Shown here: one piece after another, positions 32,905 to 43,619 of the stretch | Numbering within the stretch: the first letter of the stretch is position 1 | Layout: the number at the start of each line of letters is the position of its first letter | Source of the DNA: Tetracentron sinense | Lineage: Eukaryota > Streptophyta > Magnoliopsida > Trochodendrales > Trochodendraceae | DNA length: 64,000 bases | Assembly: GCA_015143295.1 (NCBI GenBank) | Contig: CM026554.1 | Location: 31,447,531-31,511,530, forward strand | Direction: 5' to 3' | The notes under the pieces: generated by a model | Databases searched by the model: none | What the model was told of the DNA's origin: nothing | What the model saw: the letters and a program-made list of their open reading frames with translations, nothing else | Translations under genes and position numbers: made by a program

Positions 32905-33609
32905 GTCCAGCTGACTGCCAATTGGAGCCACTAAGTACTCTCCAATTTTGGACCCAATAGCAACAATGAATTCTACAGCCATTTTTTTTTGGGACTATTT
33001 TTTTCTATCTTTCAAAGGAAGGACGCAATATATGATTAAAATGCAAAAGATAAGAATACTTGGAAAGAGAGCTACTACAATCAAAGAAGGAAAAGAAAAA
33101 AAAAAAATCTATATGTGAAACACAGATTCGAATCTTGGCATATGAGATGATGCAAGACATAATAAGGGAACCATAGATTGGCGTAGAAAATCAAAACCAG
33201 ATAAATAACATATCATCAACAGAAAAAATCAATTTTGTTAAACCAGGAATCGTTGATACCTAGAATATGGTTTTGAATCTTGAATCCTGAGGTGGCCTCT
33301 TCTCCCTCCAAAAGAACCAATCTCTAACCGAACTAAATTGAGCGACACGGCTAGGGCTTCCCTCTGTTAATCTTTTTACTCTTTCTTATGAATTAGTAAT
33401 TACTAATTAGTAAAAGAATCGGATTTTCTCTGGCAGATGCCCGACTAAAACCAAGTCTCCAAATCCAAATCCAAATCCATATCCAATTCCTATTCTTCTC
33501 TTAGTAAAATGTGGGAGTTCTTGTACTGAAAACGAAAACCATAACACAAACCTCCGGTGAGTCGCCTCAACTCTCCTAAGACTTTGAACCAAAAAAAAAA
33601 AGGGACGTA

Positions 33610-33957
33610 ATCTTCTCCAGTTGTAACCGGTTTTGCCCAAACCGGTTACTTCCCCAAGGTGGCCACATGTCTCTTTTGACATCTCTTAACTATGGTTAAG
33701 GTTCACTCACCCCTAAGGTTCACCCACTTATTCTTGGTTCTTAGAAAAAATAATAAATTTTTTTCTTAACTGTAGTTAAAATTTACCAACTCCTAGGGTT
33801 AATTTTTTTAAAATATTATTTCTAAAAACCAAAGAGAGGTGGGTGAACCCTAGGGGTAGGTGAATCTTAACCACAGTTAAGGGGTGTAAAGAGAGACATG
33901 TGGTAACCACAGGGTTGTAACCAGTTTTGCCCAAAACCGGTTACAACTGGAGATGAT
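33610..33957. mobile_element. Foldback element with 150-bp inverted arms
   Basis: The left arm starts TCTTCTCCAGTTGTAACCGG and the right arm ends with the inverse of CTCCAGTTGTAACCGG. Inside, CACATGTCTCTTTTGAC, TTAACTATGGTTAAGG and TTCACTCACCCC pair with their complements near 33850-33905. The loop is AT-rich. Target duplication is uncertain. Confidence 0.75.
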
Positions 33958-33998
33958 CATCAGTCAAAAAAAACCTCTCCTAAGCCTCGACTTGAGCT

Positions 33999-34411
33999 CA
34001 AGGTTTGAAATTTCGGTTTCGGCCAATCCCAACGAGATCAAAACTAGGTTTATTTTGTAAATCAGATTTCAGCTGAATTTTTGGGTGAAATTTCGGAATT
34101 TCGGTCGAAATATGATTTTTTATTTTTAAATAGGTTTTTTTATTATTTTTTTAATCAAAATTTTAAAATATTTCAAAATTTCAATAAAAATTTTGAAATT
34201 TTAAAAATAAAATAATAATATTTATATAAATATATAATATTTTAATAAAATATTATTTTTAGCATATATATATTAATAAAAATATATATATAATTAATAA
34301 AATATTAATATTTCGGATTTTAAAATTTCGTCGAAATCCCGCAATATTTCGAGATTTCGGTTTCGGGTTGGCCGGCCGAAGTCGTTGCAAATTTTGAAAT
34401 TAAAAGCCTTG
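33999..34411. mobile_element. hAT-like MITE (AATTTCGG motif), 413 bp
   Basis: A perfect 8-bp duplication CTTGAGCT flanks it (33991-33998 and 34412-34419). Ends: CAAGGTTTGAAATTTCGG and, reverse complemented, CAAGGCTTTTAATTTC. GAAATTTCGG motifs lie in both ends, around an AT-rich core. Its host is itself repeat-like (CTCAAGCTTGAG words to 34500). Confidence 0.88.
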
Positions 34412-34783
34412 CTTGAGCTTGGCTTGAACAAGCTTATTGAGTTCAACTCGAATTTTATTCAAGTTGAGTCAAGCTAGCTCAAGTTGGCTCAAGCTTGATT
34501 CAAAGAATTATTTTGCATAATTTTACATGATTTTTATAAAAATATTTATTAATACTTTACAATATAAAAAAATTCAGAAAATTAATACAATCATAGATGA
34601 AATTTAGATTTGAGGGTAGTCTTTCGATCTAAAGATTAGTGAATTAGATAAGAGATTTGCATTTAACTTCTTTAATTTTTCTTATTATTATATCTTAAAC
34701 TTATTTATTATAAATTAAAAATAATTATAATTTATTATTAAAAAAACATATTATTTTGTATTAATATAAATAACATTAACAAA

Positions 34784-35816
34784 CTACTTATAAAAGTACA
34801 AGGAGTATATTAAACTTTATTTAGACTAAAATATCTTTTAATTAAAAATATTAACTTAATAACCTATGGTATTGCTTAAAAATTTAGTGCTTTTAATATG
34901 TAGGATCCATTACAAAATTAATAATAAAAGTGTCTCTCTTTGCTATTATTAATGGTAAGGACTCTTTATTAACTCTATTAGAAAGCCTTATTCTGGTAAA
35001 GACTCTTTATTAGTGGAGATTTTAAAGGATTCAAAACCTTATCTTATCTAATTAAATCATTCTATTATAAAAAGAACAAAGATTTTTAATAGGTCTTAAA
35101 AATAAAAGTATTTTTTTAATAAGTTTTTATAAGGCCATAATAACCTTATAACAATTCTATGAATTCTCTTTAAGAAATGTAATTGTAGAGAAAATTTTAG
35201 GTTTTTCATTTTCATTGGGAAGGTTGGTGACGTGATTAGATGGAACATCATCACACTAGGGCTGTCAATGAGCTGAGCCGAGCCAGCTCGACTCGGCTCG
35301 AAACGAGCCAAGCTTGAGTAGAATTAAAAAGCTCATCGAGTCAAGTGAGTGAGCTCATTTAGATAACGAGTCGAGCTCGAGTAAGAGATAGCTCAGCTCG
35401 GCTCGGCTAATTCAATGAATACCCATGTACAGTTATACCCCTACCAATATTGAGTTTTACATTAAAAAATATAAGAAAATGAAATAAGTTTTTTAAATTA
35501 AGAACATGAAATGTTCATCAAGTTAGTGAAAGCACTATTTTATCTTCCTCTTTTCTTTGTACCACACTATTTAATACCTTAATTGTTAGAATATCATCCC
35601 CATTATACAAATTTTTTTAAAAAAATTAAAGTTTAACGAGCCGGTTCGAGCTCGATGATTTGTTGACGAGTCGAGCCCAACCTGAACTTTTCGAGCCCGA
35701 GCCGAGCTCGAGCCAAGTCTGAGCAACATCAAAAATCCAACGAGCCGAGCTTGAGCAATGCCGAACTCGGCTCAGCTCGACTCGTTTACAACCCTACGGT
35801 CACACCCCAAAAACCA
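34784..35816. repeat. Copy 1 of an AT-rich repeat (R1), split by a MITE
   Basis: Its sequence is shared with 45284-45419 plus 52376-52720. It starts CTACTTATAAAAGTACAAGG, like the candidate Helitron at 37860. It is the empty site for the LTR element at 45415: here TTTGCTATTATTAATGG is uninterrupted. Confidence 0.75.
35257..35796. mobile_element. MITE with AGGGCTGTCAATGAGC ends, 540 bp, inside R1
   Basis: Left end TAGGGCTGTCAATGAGC; right end reverse complemented TAGGGTTGTAAACGAGTCG. GAGCCGAGC and CTCGAC words fill the ends. The flanks (ATCACAC/GTCACAC) and the uninterrupted R1 copy (GAACATGACACCCC at 52693) support insertion. Terminus is known from plant hAT-type MITEs. Confidence 0.78.
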
Positions 35817-37859
35817 CTATATATTCGTTATACTAATTATTATAACAGGTTTCTCTATACCAATATTATCCTATTATTAAAGTACAAGCTCAACCCATTT
35901 AAGTTATAAAAATAACAATAGACAAAGCAAAATGAACAGATAAAATACACAGAAACATGCATGCTACAACCATGAAAATATAGCCATACAAGCTCAACAA
36001 TTTGGACATCAAAGGACAATCAAAACTCAAAAGTGTAAGCTATCAAACTAACATAGTTAATCGGAATATAGAGTCACCAACAATGTCCCTGAATCTACAT
36101 AGACAACCAGTTGATATTTCTCATAATCAGAAATATCTATCACTGAACTATCTTAGAGTTTTTGTGTGTGTTACATAAGAACTTTACTACCAAAAAAAAA
36201 CTATCTTTGATAGGCGACATGGCAGGATATGAAACCTCAAAAAAAAGCACATATATTTTTTTTTTTTAAATCTATATAAATTCAATGAAGATAGTATATT
36301 TATTAATAGTTACTTTGAAATTAAAGAATTTTTTTCATGAAGTAGTTGAATATAAAATAATTACAATTTTTTTTTTTTTTTTGTAGAAGCACATCCATGC
36401 AAATTATATATTTTTTTTAAGTGTTTCATCTTTGATTAAATTTTAGAAGTATTCTAAGAATAGAAAGAATATTAAGGTCATTAAAATTATTTAAGTGACA
36501 TTTAACTTGAAAAAAAAATTAAAAGTATTAGATTAGGCAACGTATGCTAATCAATAGAAAAGAATAAGAAATTATATTAATTAGCACGAAAATAAAACAA
36601 ATAAACTTTATCATTATTTGAATATAAAATATTATTCATTAAAACTAAACTAAATGAAATAAAACGTCTCGGATATAAATTATTTAAAAAAATAATAATT
36701 TTTGAAACTAAACTGTTAATTCGATGACATTAACATATATATATATATATATATATATATTAATGCTACTCAGTGAGAGTGGGGGGTTTGGCAGACTCCT
36801 GCTTGTTTATTAAGAAAAAAAAATGGGGGGACATAAAATCTTACCCTTACAAAAAACCAAGAACACAAATACATAAGACTTTACTAAGAACAATTCTTAC
36901 ATTACCAAAGAATAAAAGTACTCCTTAAATCGAGTTGGTTTCCTAACCCCCCTCTTTGGTTTTCCTTGAGAAGAATCAATTGTTGATGTTTTCTTCTTTT
37001 TCTTATTTCTCCTTGATGTCACTAGTTGAAAATTGTATTCTTCTTCAAATTCTTCAACAATAATATCGTCACGAACTTGCTCTTGGCTACCAAGTCCACT
37101 AGCAAGCTCAACCTCCCCTCGACCTTCAAAAATTTGACTCCTAGTGACAGCACATGCTTCTACCCCATTTTTTACCTATAAATAATTGGCTAGTTTGTAT
37201 TCAGAGAGACAATTTGACTCACCTCGAATAATCTCCTTAGGTTGGCCAAACTCTTTCTGTTTGAATACTCATCTAGGTTTTGTTGTTAGTAGGGTTCTAA
37301 TATGGGGATATTTTAATAATATTTCTAATCTTTTGAAACTGTTTCAAAATGAACACTGTGTGATATGTTAGAATTATTTAATATTATTGTTATTATTATT
37401 TTTATAACTATTTATTCTAAGAATACAATTTAATCAATAATTTTCATACATTGTTAAATACCATTGTAAAGATTATAATTCTATAGTTGATAATTGGTAA
37501 ATTAAATTACACTTATCTCAATAAAAAAATATTTTACACAATTAAAATCACAAAGAATCACGTTAGTATTAAAATCTACCAAAAAAGAACATAAAACGTA
37601 GAATTATCATTTCATCAACTTAATTTAAGAAAGAAGATGAAAAATGATAATAAATTCAAGAATAAAAGTCTATGACACAAAAGAAATTAAATACCATACG
37701 TGGAACTTATGCAAAATAAATGAATAGATAATGGACCTAAAGAACATATAGAGAATGAAGGAATAAGAAAAATCATTTATATAAATTGAAGAAAAAATAT
37801 AATGTAGAAAAATAACTAACTATAGAACATCTAAATTTTTTTTTATATTTTTATTATAA
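35817..37859. other. Very AT-rich intergenic stretch
   Basis: It contains (AT)n at about 36731-36760 and poly-T runs. No gene or clear element is supported; 36900-37150 reads weakly coding-like (Ser/Glu-rich) but is interrupted. Confidence 0.45.
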
Positions 37860-38571
37860 TCATTCTACTAATAAAAGTATAAGGAGTATACTAAACTTTA
37901 TTTGGACGTAAATACCCTTTAATAAAAAATATTAACTTATTAACTTATGATATCTATTAAAACTATTAATAGAAGTTTAGTTTGTTTGAAAACTAAATAC
38001 CCTCAAATACTTAATTTTAATCCTTAAGATTAGGTTATTTACTTTTAATTTTAAATTTAATCACTGAAATATACTACTACATCGTTATAGTAAAGTTTAG
38101 TTTGGTTGAAAATTAAATACCCTTGAATACTGTCTTATACCATTAGTAATTGGTATTGTTGGTCTCTTAATTGACTATGAGTCAACCGGGGTTCAGGTAA
38201 CTTCAGGACATAATTGAAGCGAGATGATTGTAATTAATTATGCCAAGGGCGATGATTTGAGGTCCTAGTAATTGGAATCGGAATCGGGCGGTATCCGGCC
38301 ATGCAACCTGGCCTTTGGAGATGACCAGTTCAATCTGGAACTAAAATCTAGTAAAAGGACCATCAATAGATTCTTCAATTGGTATTTCTTCACCTTCATC
38401 TTGATGGTATATCATATATGTGACACTCATCGTCTTCCTACATGTCTAATGTTTCTATTCTGCAAAGTTTTTTTCATGAGTTCAAAATCGGGGATAGTTT
38501 TATGACCTTAATCATGTGAGACTTGCTAGACTACATTGTACATAAACAGGACACTCCCGTGCATCTGCTAG
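37860..38571 (+). mobile_element. Candidate non-autonomous Helitron, 712 bp
   Basis: It begins TCATTCTACTAATAAAAG after an A and ends CTAG before a T, the Helitron rule A|TC...CTAG|T. CCCGTGCATCTG lies just upstream of CTAG, a degenerate form of the usual GC-rich stem. No helicase is encoded. Confidence 0.45.
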
Positions 38572-38831
38572 TAGTATAATATAATGAAACATATTACCAA
38601 TAATTAGTCATGCTTCTTTGTTATTTTAAATCTAAAGAATCCGTAGTGCTTAATTGTATTTTAAATAAACAACCAAAAAGTTTTAATCAGAGCTTGGTGT
38701 TGGTGAATTACCAACATTAAAATGTGGAATCCCATCTCAGCCTTACAATTTATTTGATCAAAGCTTAGTGGAATCCAGGAAAAATTAAAATGAAAATTCG
38801 GTCAAAAACCTCACCTTTAAATGTGGACTTC

Positions 38832-39011
38832 TTACACTCTAGGGGGCTTTGTCTCAGTGGTAGTGTATCCCCTGCTTTAGGGAGAGGTACCGGCTTCCAT
38901 TTCCGAGAGGGTGGGAGTTTGTATATACTCTCCACCCGCCCACCAACTGAACATATACTAACACCTAACCGGCGTTGCGGCCTACACCTATATCTCCAAC
39001 CAAAAAATAAA
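38832..39011 (+). mobile_element. tRNA-derived SINE with 13-bp target duplication
   Basis: AAATGTGGACTTC flanks it exactly (38819-38831 and 39012-39024). The head has an A-box-like TCTCAGTGGTAG and a degenerate B box near 38890, and it ends in an A-rich tail CAAAAAATAAA. Size fits a plant SINE. Confidence 0.82.
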
Positions 39012-39024
39012 AAATGTGGACTTC

Positions 39025-40194
39025 GTCGTACAAGTCAAAGCTCTTACAAAGAGAAAAACAACATATTACTACTAAACTGAAGAACATTATCAGTAACAGA
39101 AGAGGATTTGACTCCCCCAAAAATTACATCGTTTGGAGCCTGGGGCTTCCCTGAAAAGGTGGAATACGTCTCCTCTTCTCAGCACCTTCTCTGGTAGTGT
39201 AGGTTAATGGCACCCAACCCCCTGGTGGGTGGTAGATAATAAATAAACTTTAGCATTGAGCGAGCCACCAAGAGCATTTTCATATATATTACGTTACAGT
39301 CCGTAACCTAATGATATCTAAGAGGGTATACAGAGATGGTATAAACCAAAATAATTGCTAAAATCCATAGTCCAAACTATATATTAGGCCAGTTAACAAA
39401 ACGACACAGTTGATAAATAGGCAAATTAAGAAAGTATATTGAACTCCTTAATTTCGTAGAAAATTAGGACACGGTGAATCTCGTCAAAAACTTTTATTTT
39501 ACAATATTGTGAATCTGCGATCCTATGTGTTTTTTTTTTTTGGGTAAAGAATCTGTGATCCTGTGCTTAAGGTAAGAAAGCATTGACAAAAGAAATGTTC
39601 TCTACAGTTGGAACTCGATCACATACAGAAAATTGTGGCATTTAGACAGGCATTCTTATGTGATCATGCAGTGCCAACTCCACTTCTATTGTTGCCAAGT
39701 TTACTTTAAGATGAGCATTTTCATTTACATGCTCTCTGTTTTATCCTTAGAAATTTTCGGTTTATGTTAGCATTTCTTATTTGGTCATGTTGTGCTTTTC
39801 AGAAAATTTCTTTGTCACCTATACAAATAATATTCTACCTTTACAAATGAGAAAATTTCTTTGTCACCTATACAATTACTATTCTACCTTTACAAATGAT
39901 ATAATGCTATAAAGTTAATCATAGAATTATATCTCAATTAAATAGAGGCAATTGCTTCAAATCAAGTCTCAACCAACATGGCATGCATTCTAAAGAGACT
40001 AACATGTATAGATTCTAAAGGAAGAAATCTGTAGAGGAAGTAGACTAAGCCATTTTAAGTTGCGGATCCATATTCCTTAACTTCTGTAACTCCAACTATT
40101 CACACTCTATTCTATTACAGGGGTTGAAACAGGCACAAAAAAAAAAAGAACCAAGGACAAGATTCAAGTTGAATATTGAATTAACTAGCTCCAA
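39025..40194. other. Intergenic, downstream of the RBM22-like gene
   Basis: It holds a 49-bp tandem duplication at 39802-39899 and a T-run at 39531-39541. I see no gene. Confidence 0.5.
39802..39899. repeat. 49-bp tandem duplication
   Basis: GAAAATTTCTTTGTCACC through TTACAAATGA is repeated head to tail (39802-39850, 39851-39899) with two or three differences. Confidence 0.85.
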
Positions 40195-40273
40195 CTATTT
40201 CTGCAATGGGCCACTGCTACCTGCAGACTCACCAGCCTTGTTCAAAATCTTCAATGCGACCGGATCGTTCACC
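40195..40273 (-). CDS. RBM22-like gene, last exon
   Basis: The acceptor TATATGCAG restores [16 protein letters not shown], then [10 protein letters not shown] and stop TAG at 40197-40195. The match to RBM22 ends at the exon's middle, so the tail is probably former intron or novel sequence. Confidence 0.8.
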
Positions 40274-41423
40274 CTGCATATATATGAGAGAAGCTGAAAT
40301 TTTAACATCACAATCTCCAATTTCAACTTGAACCAAAAAAAACAAAAACTAAAAAAAGTTCATCCCTGATTAGGATGAGTTTAGGGTGGGGCAAGGGTCT
40401 ACCTCTTATTGGGCCCAGCCATCATTCAGCAGGGTGAGGCCCTAGCCCTAGCCCTCAGAGGGATTGGGCTGGCTAAGCCCTGAAGATCGATGAGTCTGGG
40501 CCGGGCCCTAATTAGGGTGAGGCCCTAGCCCTCAAAGTGCTTGGCGGGCTGGCCAGGCCCTAACCATCTTCATTCAATTAGGATACAAGTAGAACTAGCT
40601 ACTACTTAAAACTTTCCACTTTTATTTGACATGAAAGAAAGGCAAGCATTGCACATACCCGTGGTAACGGTCTTGAATATTTTGTTGAGATAGGTCCCCA
40701 GTTATGGGCATCTCATGACGATAAGGACACTCAGCACCTCTTGTGCATTCTCCCCGTGTATAGAAGCTGCAAACACGTGGTTGATTTCTTTGGTAATATG
40801 GTGCTGATCTTTGAAACTTGAGTATACTTGGGCTTGTCTTTCCATAGTAGGATTCATCATAATATTCTACGCCACTACTTCTAGCCTGTAAAGTTAGATT
40901 TCCATAAGCAATCATAAAATAAAGGAAATATAATTCATTCATCAGACATATCTAACATACCATGCGGTCATGCTCCTCTGCCAAGTACTCCCTATTAGGG
41001 TTGCTTCTCGGAATGGAATCACTAGAATGGATGGAAAGCATAGTATCTCGAACCTGTACTGGCAGCCCATATTGCAGATCAAGGATGCAGACTTGACACA
41101 CGTTTTTCAGTTTGCTGCATGTTTTGCAAACTTGTGTACTTTTATATCTTGCATTCCGACTTGGCTTCCAACGGAAAACCGTGTATGGCCGCCTGCAAAT
41201 CTTGCATTCCTTCCCATAAACACCTTTAGTCTGCCGAGAAAATCATTAATCATTAATAATATATATATATGTTCTTGGCGATTTCTAATAAATTAATTTC
41301 CAAAATAAAAAATTAAACAAAAAATGTTACCATTCTAACATAAGGATTTCCTCCTAGACACGATCCACAGCTGATGGGGGTGTCAGAGCACTCCTCGGCA
41401 TCCACAAGATTAAAATGCATCAT
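40195..41423 (-). CDS. RBM22/MAC5-like splicing factor paralogue lacking the RRM, four exons
   Basis: RBM22/Cwc2 proteins (plant MAC5) contact U6 snRNA in the activated spliceosome. Exons on -: 41423-41331, 41230-40961, 40885-40659, 40273-40195, all with GT-AG borders and kept frame, giving 222 residues. Cys pairs at 19/22, 40/43, 66/69 and 76/79 form the Torus-type zinc region ([21 protein letters not shown]); a CCCH finger follows at C160-X7-C168-X5-C174-X3-H178 ([20 protein letters not shown]). After [14 protein letters not shown] the family continues with an RRM, but here a 10-residue tail ([10 protein letters not shown]) and TAG end the protein. The first residues ([14 protein letters not shown]) also differ from the usual MAHRLLRDH start. 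Family proteins are over 350 residues, so this is a truncated paralogue. Clean splicing and frame suggest it may still be made. Confidence 0.85.
40370..40570. repeat. GC-rich repeat in intron 3 of the RBM22-like gene
   Basis: GGTGAGGCCCTAGCCCT occurs twice (40433 and 40518), with GGGCTGG and GGGCCGGGCCC words. It resembles a MITE with a GGGCC motif but ends are not definable. Confidence 0.45.
40659..40885 (-). CDS. RBM22-like gene, exon 3
   Basis: The acceptor ACTTTACAG precedes [11 protein letters not shown]. It carries the CCCH finger and [13 protein letters not shown], and ends in phase 2 at GTATGT. Confidence 0.88.
40961..41230 (-). CDS. RBM22-like gene, exon 2
   Basis: The acceptor TTCTCGGCAG precedes [19 protein letters not shown]; the exon ends [12 protein letters not shown] before a GTATGT donor. 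Six of the Torus cysteines lie here. Confidence 0.88.
41331..41423 (-). CDS. RBM22-like gene, exon 1
   Basis: [14 protein letters not shown], then [15 protein letters not shown]; donor GTAAC. The ATG at 41423 follows an AAG context; a second Met follows directly. Confidence 0.8.
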
Positions 41424-41550
41424 CTTAAATCGAGACAAAAATCAGAGGAGGGAGAGAGAGAAAGTGAGAGAGAGAGAGCGAAAATATATAGAGGTTGAAT
41501 GAATGAGAGAGAGAGAGAGAGAGAGAGAGTGCGAGAATATATATAGAGGA
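41424..41550 (-). promoter_or_regulatory. Core promoter and CT-rich 5' UTR of the RBM22-like gene
   Basis: On -, a TATA box CTATATATATTC (41547-41536) is followed by a (CT)n run, a second CTATATATTTTC (41493-41482), more CT repeats and the ATG at 41423. TATA plus CT-rich (Y patch) leaders are typical plant core promoters. Which TATA is used cannot be told. Confidence 0.6.
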
Positions 41551-41708
41551 GAGGCAAACATATAACTACTCAGACTAAACTAACCTTATCTACAAATCCC
41601 TGATTTGGTAAGTAGCCAATTTTTAGATTAAGTATTACCGTTATTCCCGGATACAAATTTAGAACTTCGGAGGTTTCCTTTTTTAGTGACAGCAAATTCA
41701 ATCCGCCT

Positions 41709-41744
41709 GTTTATGTTTATGTTTATGTTTATGTTTATGTTTAT
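41709..41744. repeat. Hexamer microsatellite (GTTTAT)6
   Basis: Six perfect GTTTAT units; two more copies appear at 42067-42080. Confidence 0.95.
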
Positions 41745-41788
41745 GTTGAGCAATAGTCCCCTCGTCGGCCGAAGAGGGGACTATTCCT

Positions 41789-41974
41789 CCCCCCTCTCAC
41801 ATAGCCGACCCTTCAACTCTCATTAACTCGGGTTAGTTTTTTTTTTATAACCCTTTAGTTAATTTTTTTTTTTTTTCTAAAAACCAAGGGTAGTTGGGTG
41901 AACCTTAAGGGTGGATGAGTCTTAACCACAGTTAAATGGGGTTAGAAGGGGGACAAATGGCAAGAAAATGGGAG
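41789..41974. mobile_element. Foldback element with GTTAAG core
   Basis: Left CCCTCTCACATAGCC...TCATTAACTCGGGTTAG and right CTTAACCACAGTTAAATGGGG, GGGGGACAAATGGC are inverted. It belongs to the family of 24094, 33610, 42178 and 42481. Confidence 0.55.
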
Positions 41975-42177
41975 CGGTGATTATTTTCCTTAGTATTATG
42001 GTTAAGCCCTTAATTAGGTAGGTCCTCTAATTAGTATTAGACTCCCTTCGAATTAAACAGTGCCACGTTTATGTTTATGTTTTTCGAAAGGGCCGGGGTT
42101 TGGAATTTGGGATGCCACATTTGTATATGGCCCATCGAAGAAAGCAACAATAGAGACGAGATCTTTGGGATCATCAA

Positions 42178-42356
42178 TAAAACCTTGGTTTTTAGAGAGT
42201 AAAAAATTAACCCTAAGGTTAAAAATTCTTAACCAGAGCTAAATATTTTTTAATGTTTTTTTTTCTTCTAAAAACTAAGATTCTATAGTTGAATCCCAAG
42301 GCTTAGTGAATCTTAACGGTAAATAGGGGTTAAAAGGGACACATATTGGCCTATGG
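42178..42356. mobile_element. Foldback-family relic
   Basis: ACCTTGGTTTTTAGAG, ATTAACCCTAAGG, GTGAATCTTAAC and GTTAAAAGGGACACAT are the family's words in order. Outer ends are eroded. Confidence 0.45.
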
Positions 42357-42480
42357 ATGTGATGAGTTCAATCACAATTGGCTGGGATTCGACGTGAGTG
42401 TGATTGAACTCTCCTCGAGTTCAATTGCAATTTGCTGGGATTGGATCTCAATCCTTTATACCAAAGGAGTAGTGATTAGG

Positions 42481-42714
42481 GGACCACGCATTCCCCTATG
42501 CAACGGATCGCCGTGTCCACATATCTCTTTTACCCCTTTTTAGCTATGCTTAAGTTTAAGTGAATTAATATTTTTTTTTTTTCCTCTAAAAACCAAGGTT
42601 GGATGGGTGAACACCTTGGAGTGGGTTAATCTCAACCACTGTTAGTGGGTGTTAAAAATGGGACATAGAATAATGAAGACTGTGCATTCCCCTGCATAGA
42701 AGAATGCGTGATCC
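42481..42714. mobile_element. Foldback element, GGACCACGCATTC ends, 234 bp
   Basis: Left GGACCACGCATTCCCCTATG and right, reverse complemented, GGATCACGCATTCTTCTATG are inverted. The core again has CTATGCTTAAG, AACCAAGGTTGG and TCAACCACTG words. Confidence 0.7.
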
Positions 42715-43616
42715 GTTATCTACTTTCCATACCAAAGTATCAATATAATGTGAATAGGTTAATTGACCTGCCCGCACTAGTAAATTAGAAAAAAGAAGTG
42801 TTTAATATGTTGCTATATATTGAATCATTCCTCAATAGATCTACTTTATTATCAACAAACCGATCTCATAAATTTTTTCTAGATATTTTCATGTGATGAA
42901 CAATTCGTCAATCTCAATATGATCAATTAGGGCTTTAATCCCATTTGAAATATATTAACAAACCCATATCTGTAATAAACATCCATTTTGGGTTTTTACT
43001 ATAAATAGAAGAGATATTTTTTTCTTTAAAATGAAAAACAATTGATCACATATAAGCGTTTAGGAGTAACTCTCAAAAGTGCAAACCAAACAATATTTTT
43101 GACTTCTTAATTTATAAGGGTAACTTTTCACATAATCAAACCAAACAAATTTTTTTTCCCTGAAGGAGTTTTGCAGACTTCTATAGGAGTTGCTTCCTCT
43201 GAAGTACTTCCTAAGAAGTTTTTTCCTCCTTGGGTAAGTTTAGTACCAAACAAGGCCCACGCAAAAATAGAGAGAGAGAGAGAGAGAGAGAACAAAGGAT
43301 AGGCCAAGAAGGAGATAAAAGGGCGGGCTCTTCTAGTCTTCTTTGTTGGTTGGTTGTAGCTTTTTCAAGTTTAGGGGGGATGTTTAAGCAAGCGAGTTAA
43401 AAGTTTAGATAAGTATTACAGTTAAACGCAGATGCATTTCCTTTTTGAAATCGGATTTTGTTACCTAATTTCATGGATTTCTCCTCTAATTACAAAGAGC
43501 TAGCCACGTTTACTATTTTGTAAAAAATTAACTAGTAGACTAAACCACCCTTCCCTTCCCTTTTATTTTCCCACCTCTTAGCTACAAATCCTTGATTTGA
43601 CAAATTTGCAAATCTC
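42715..43616. other. Intergenic, no clear feature
   Basis: AT-rich; a (GA)n run lies at 43270-43291. I found no gene. Confidence 0.5.
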
Positions 43617-43619
43617 TTA

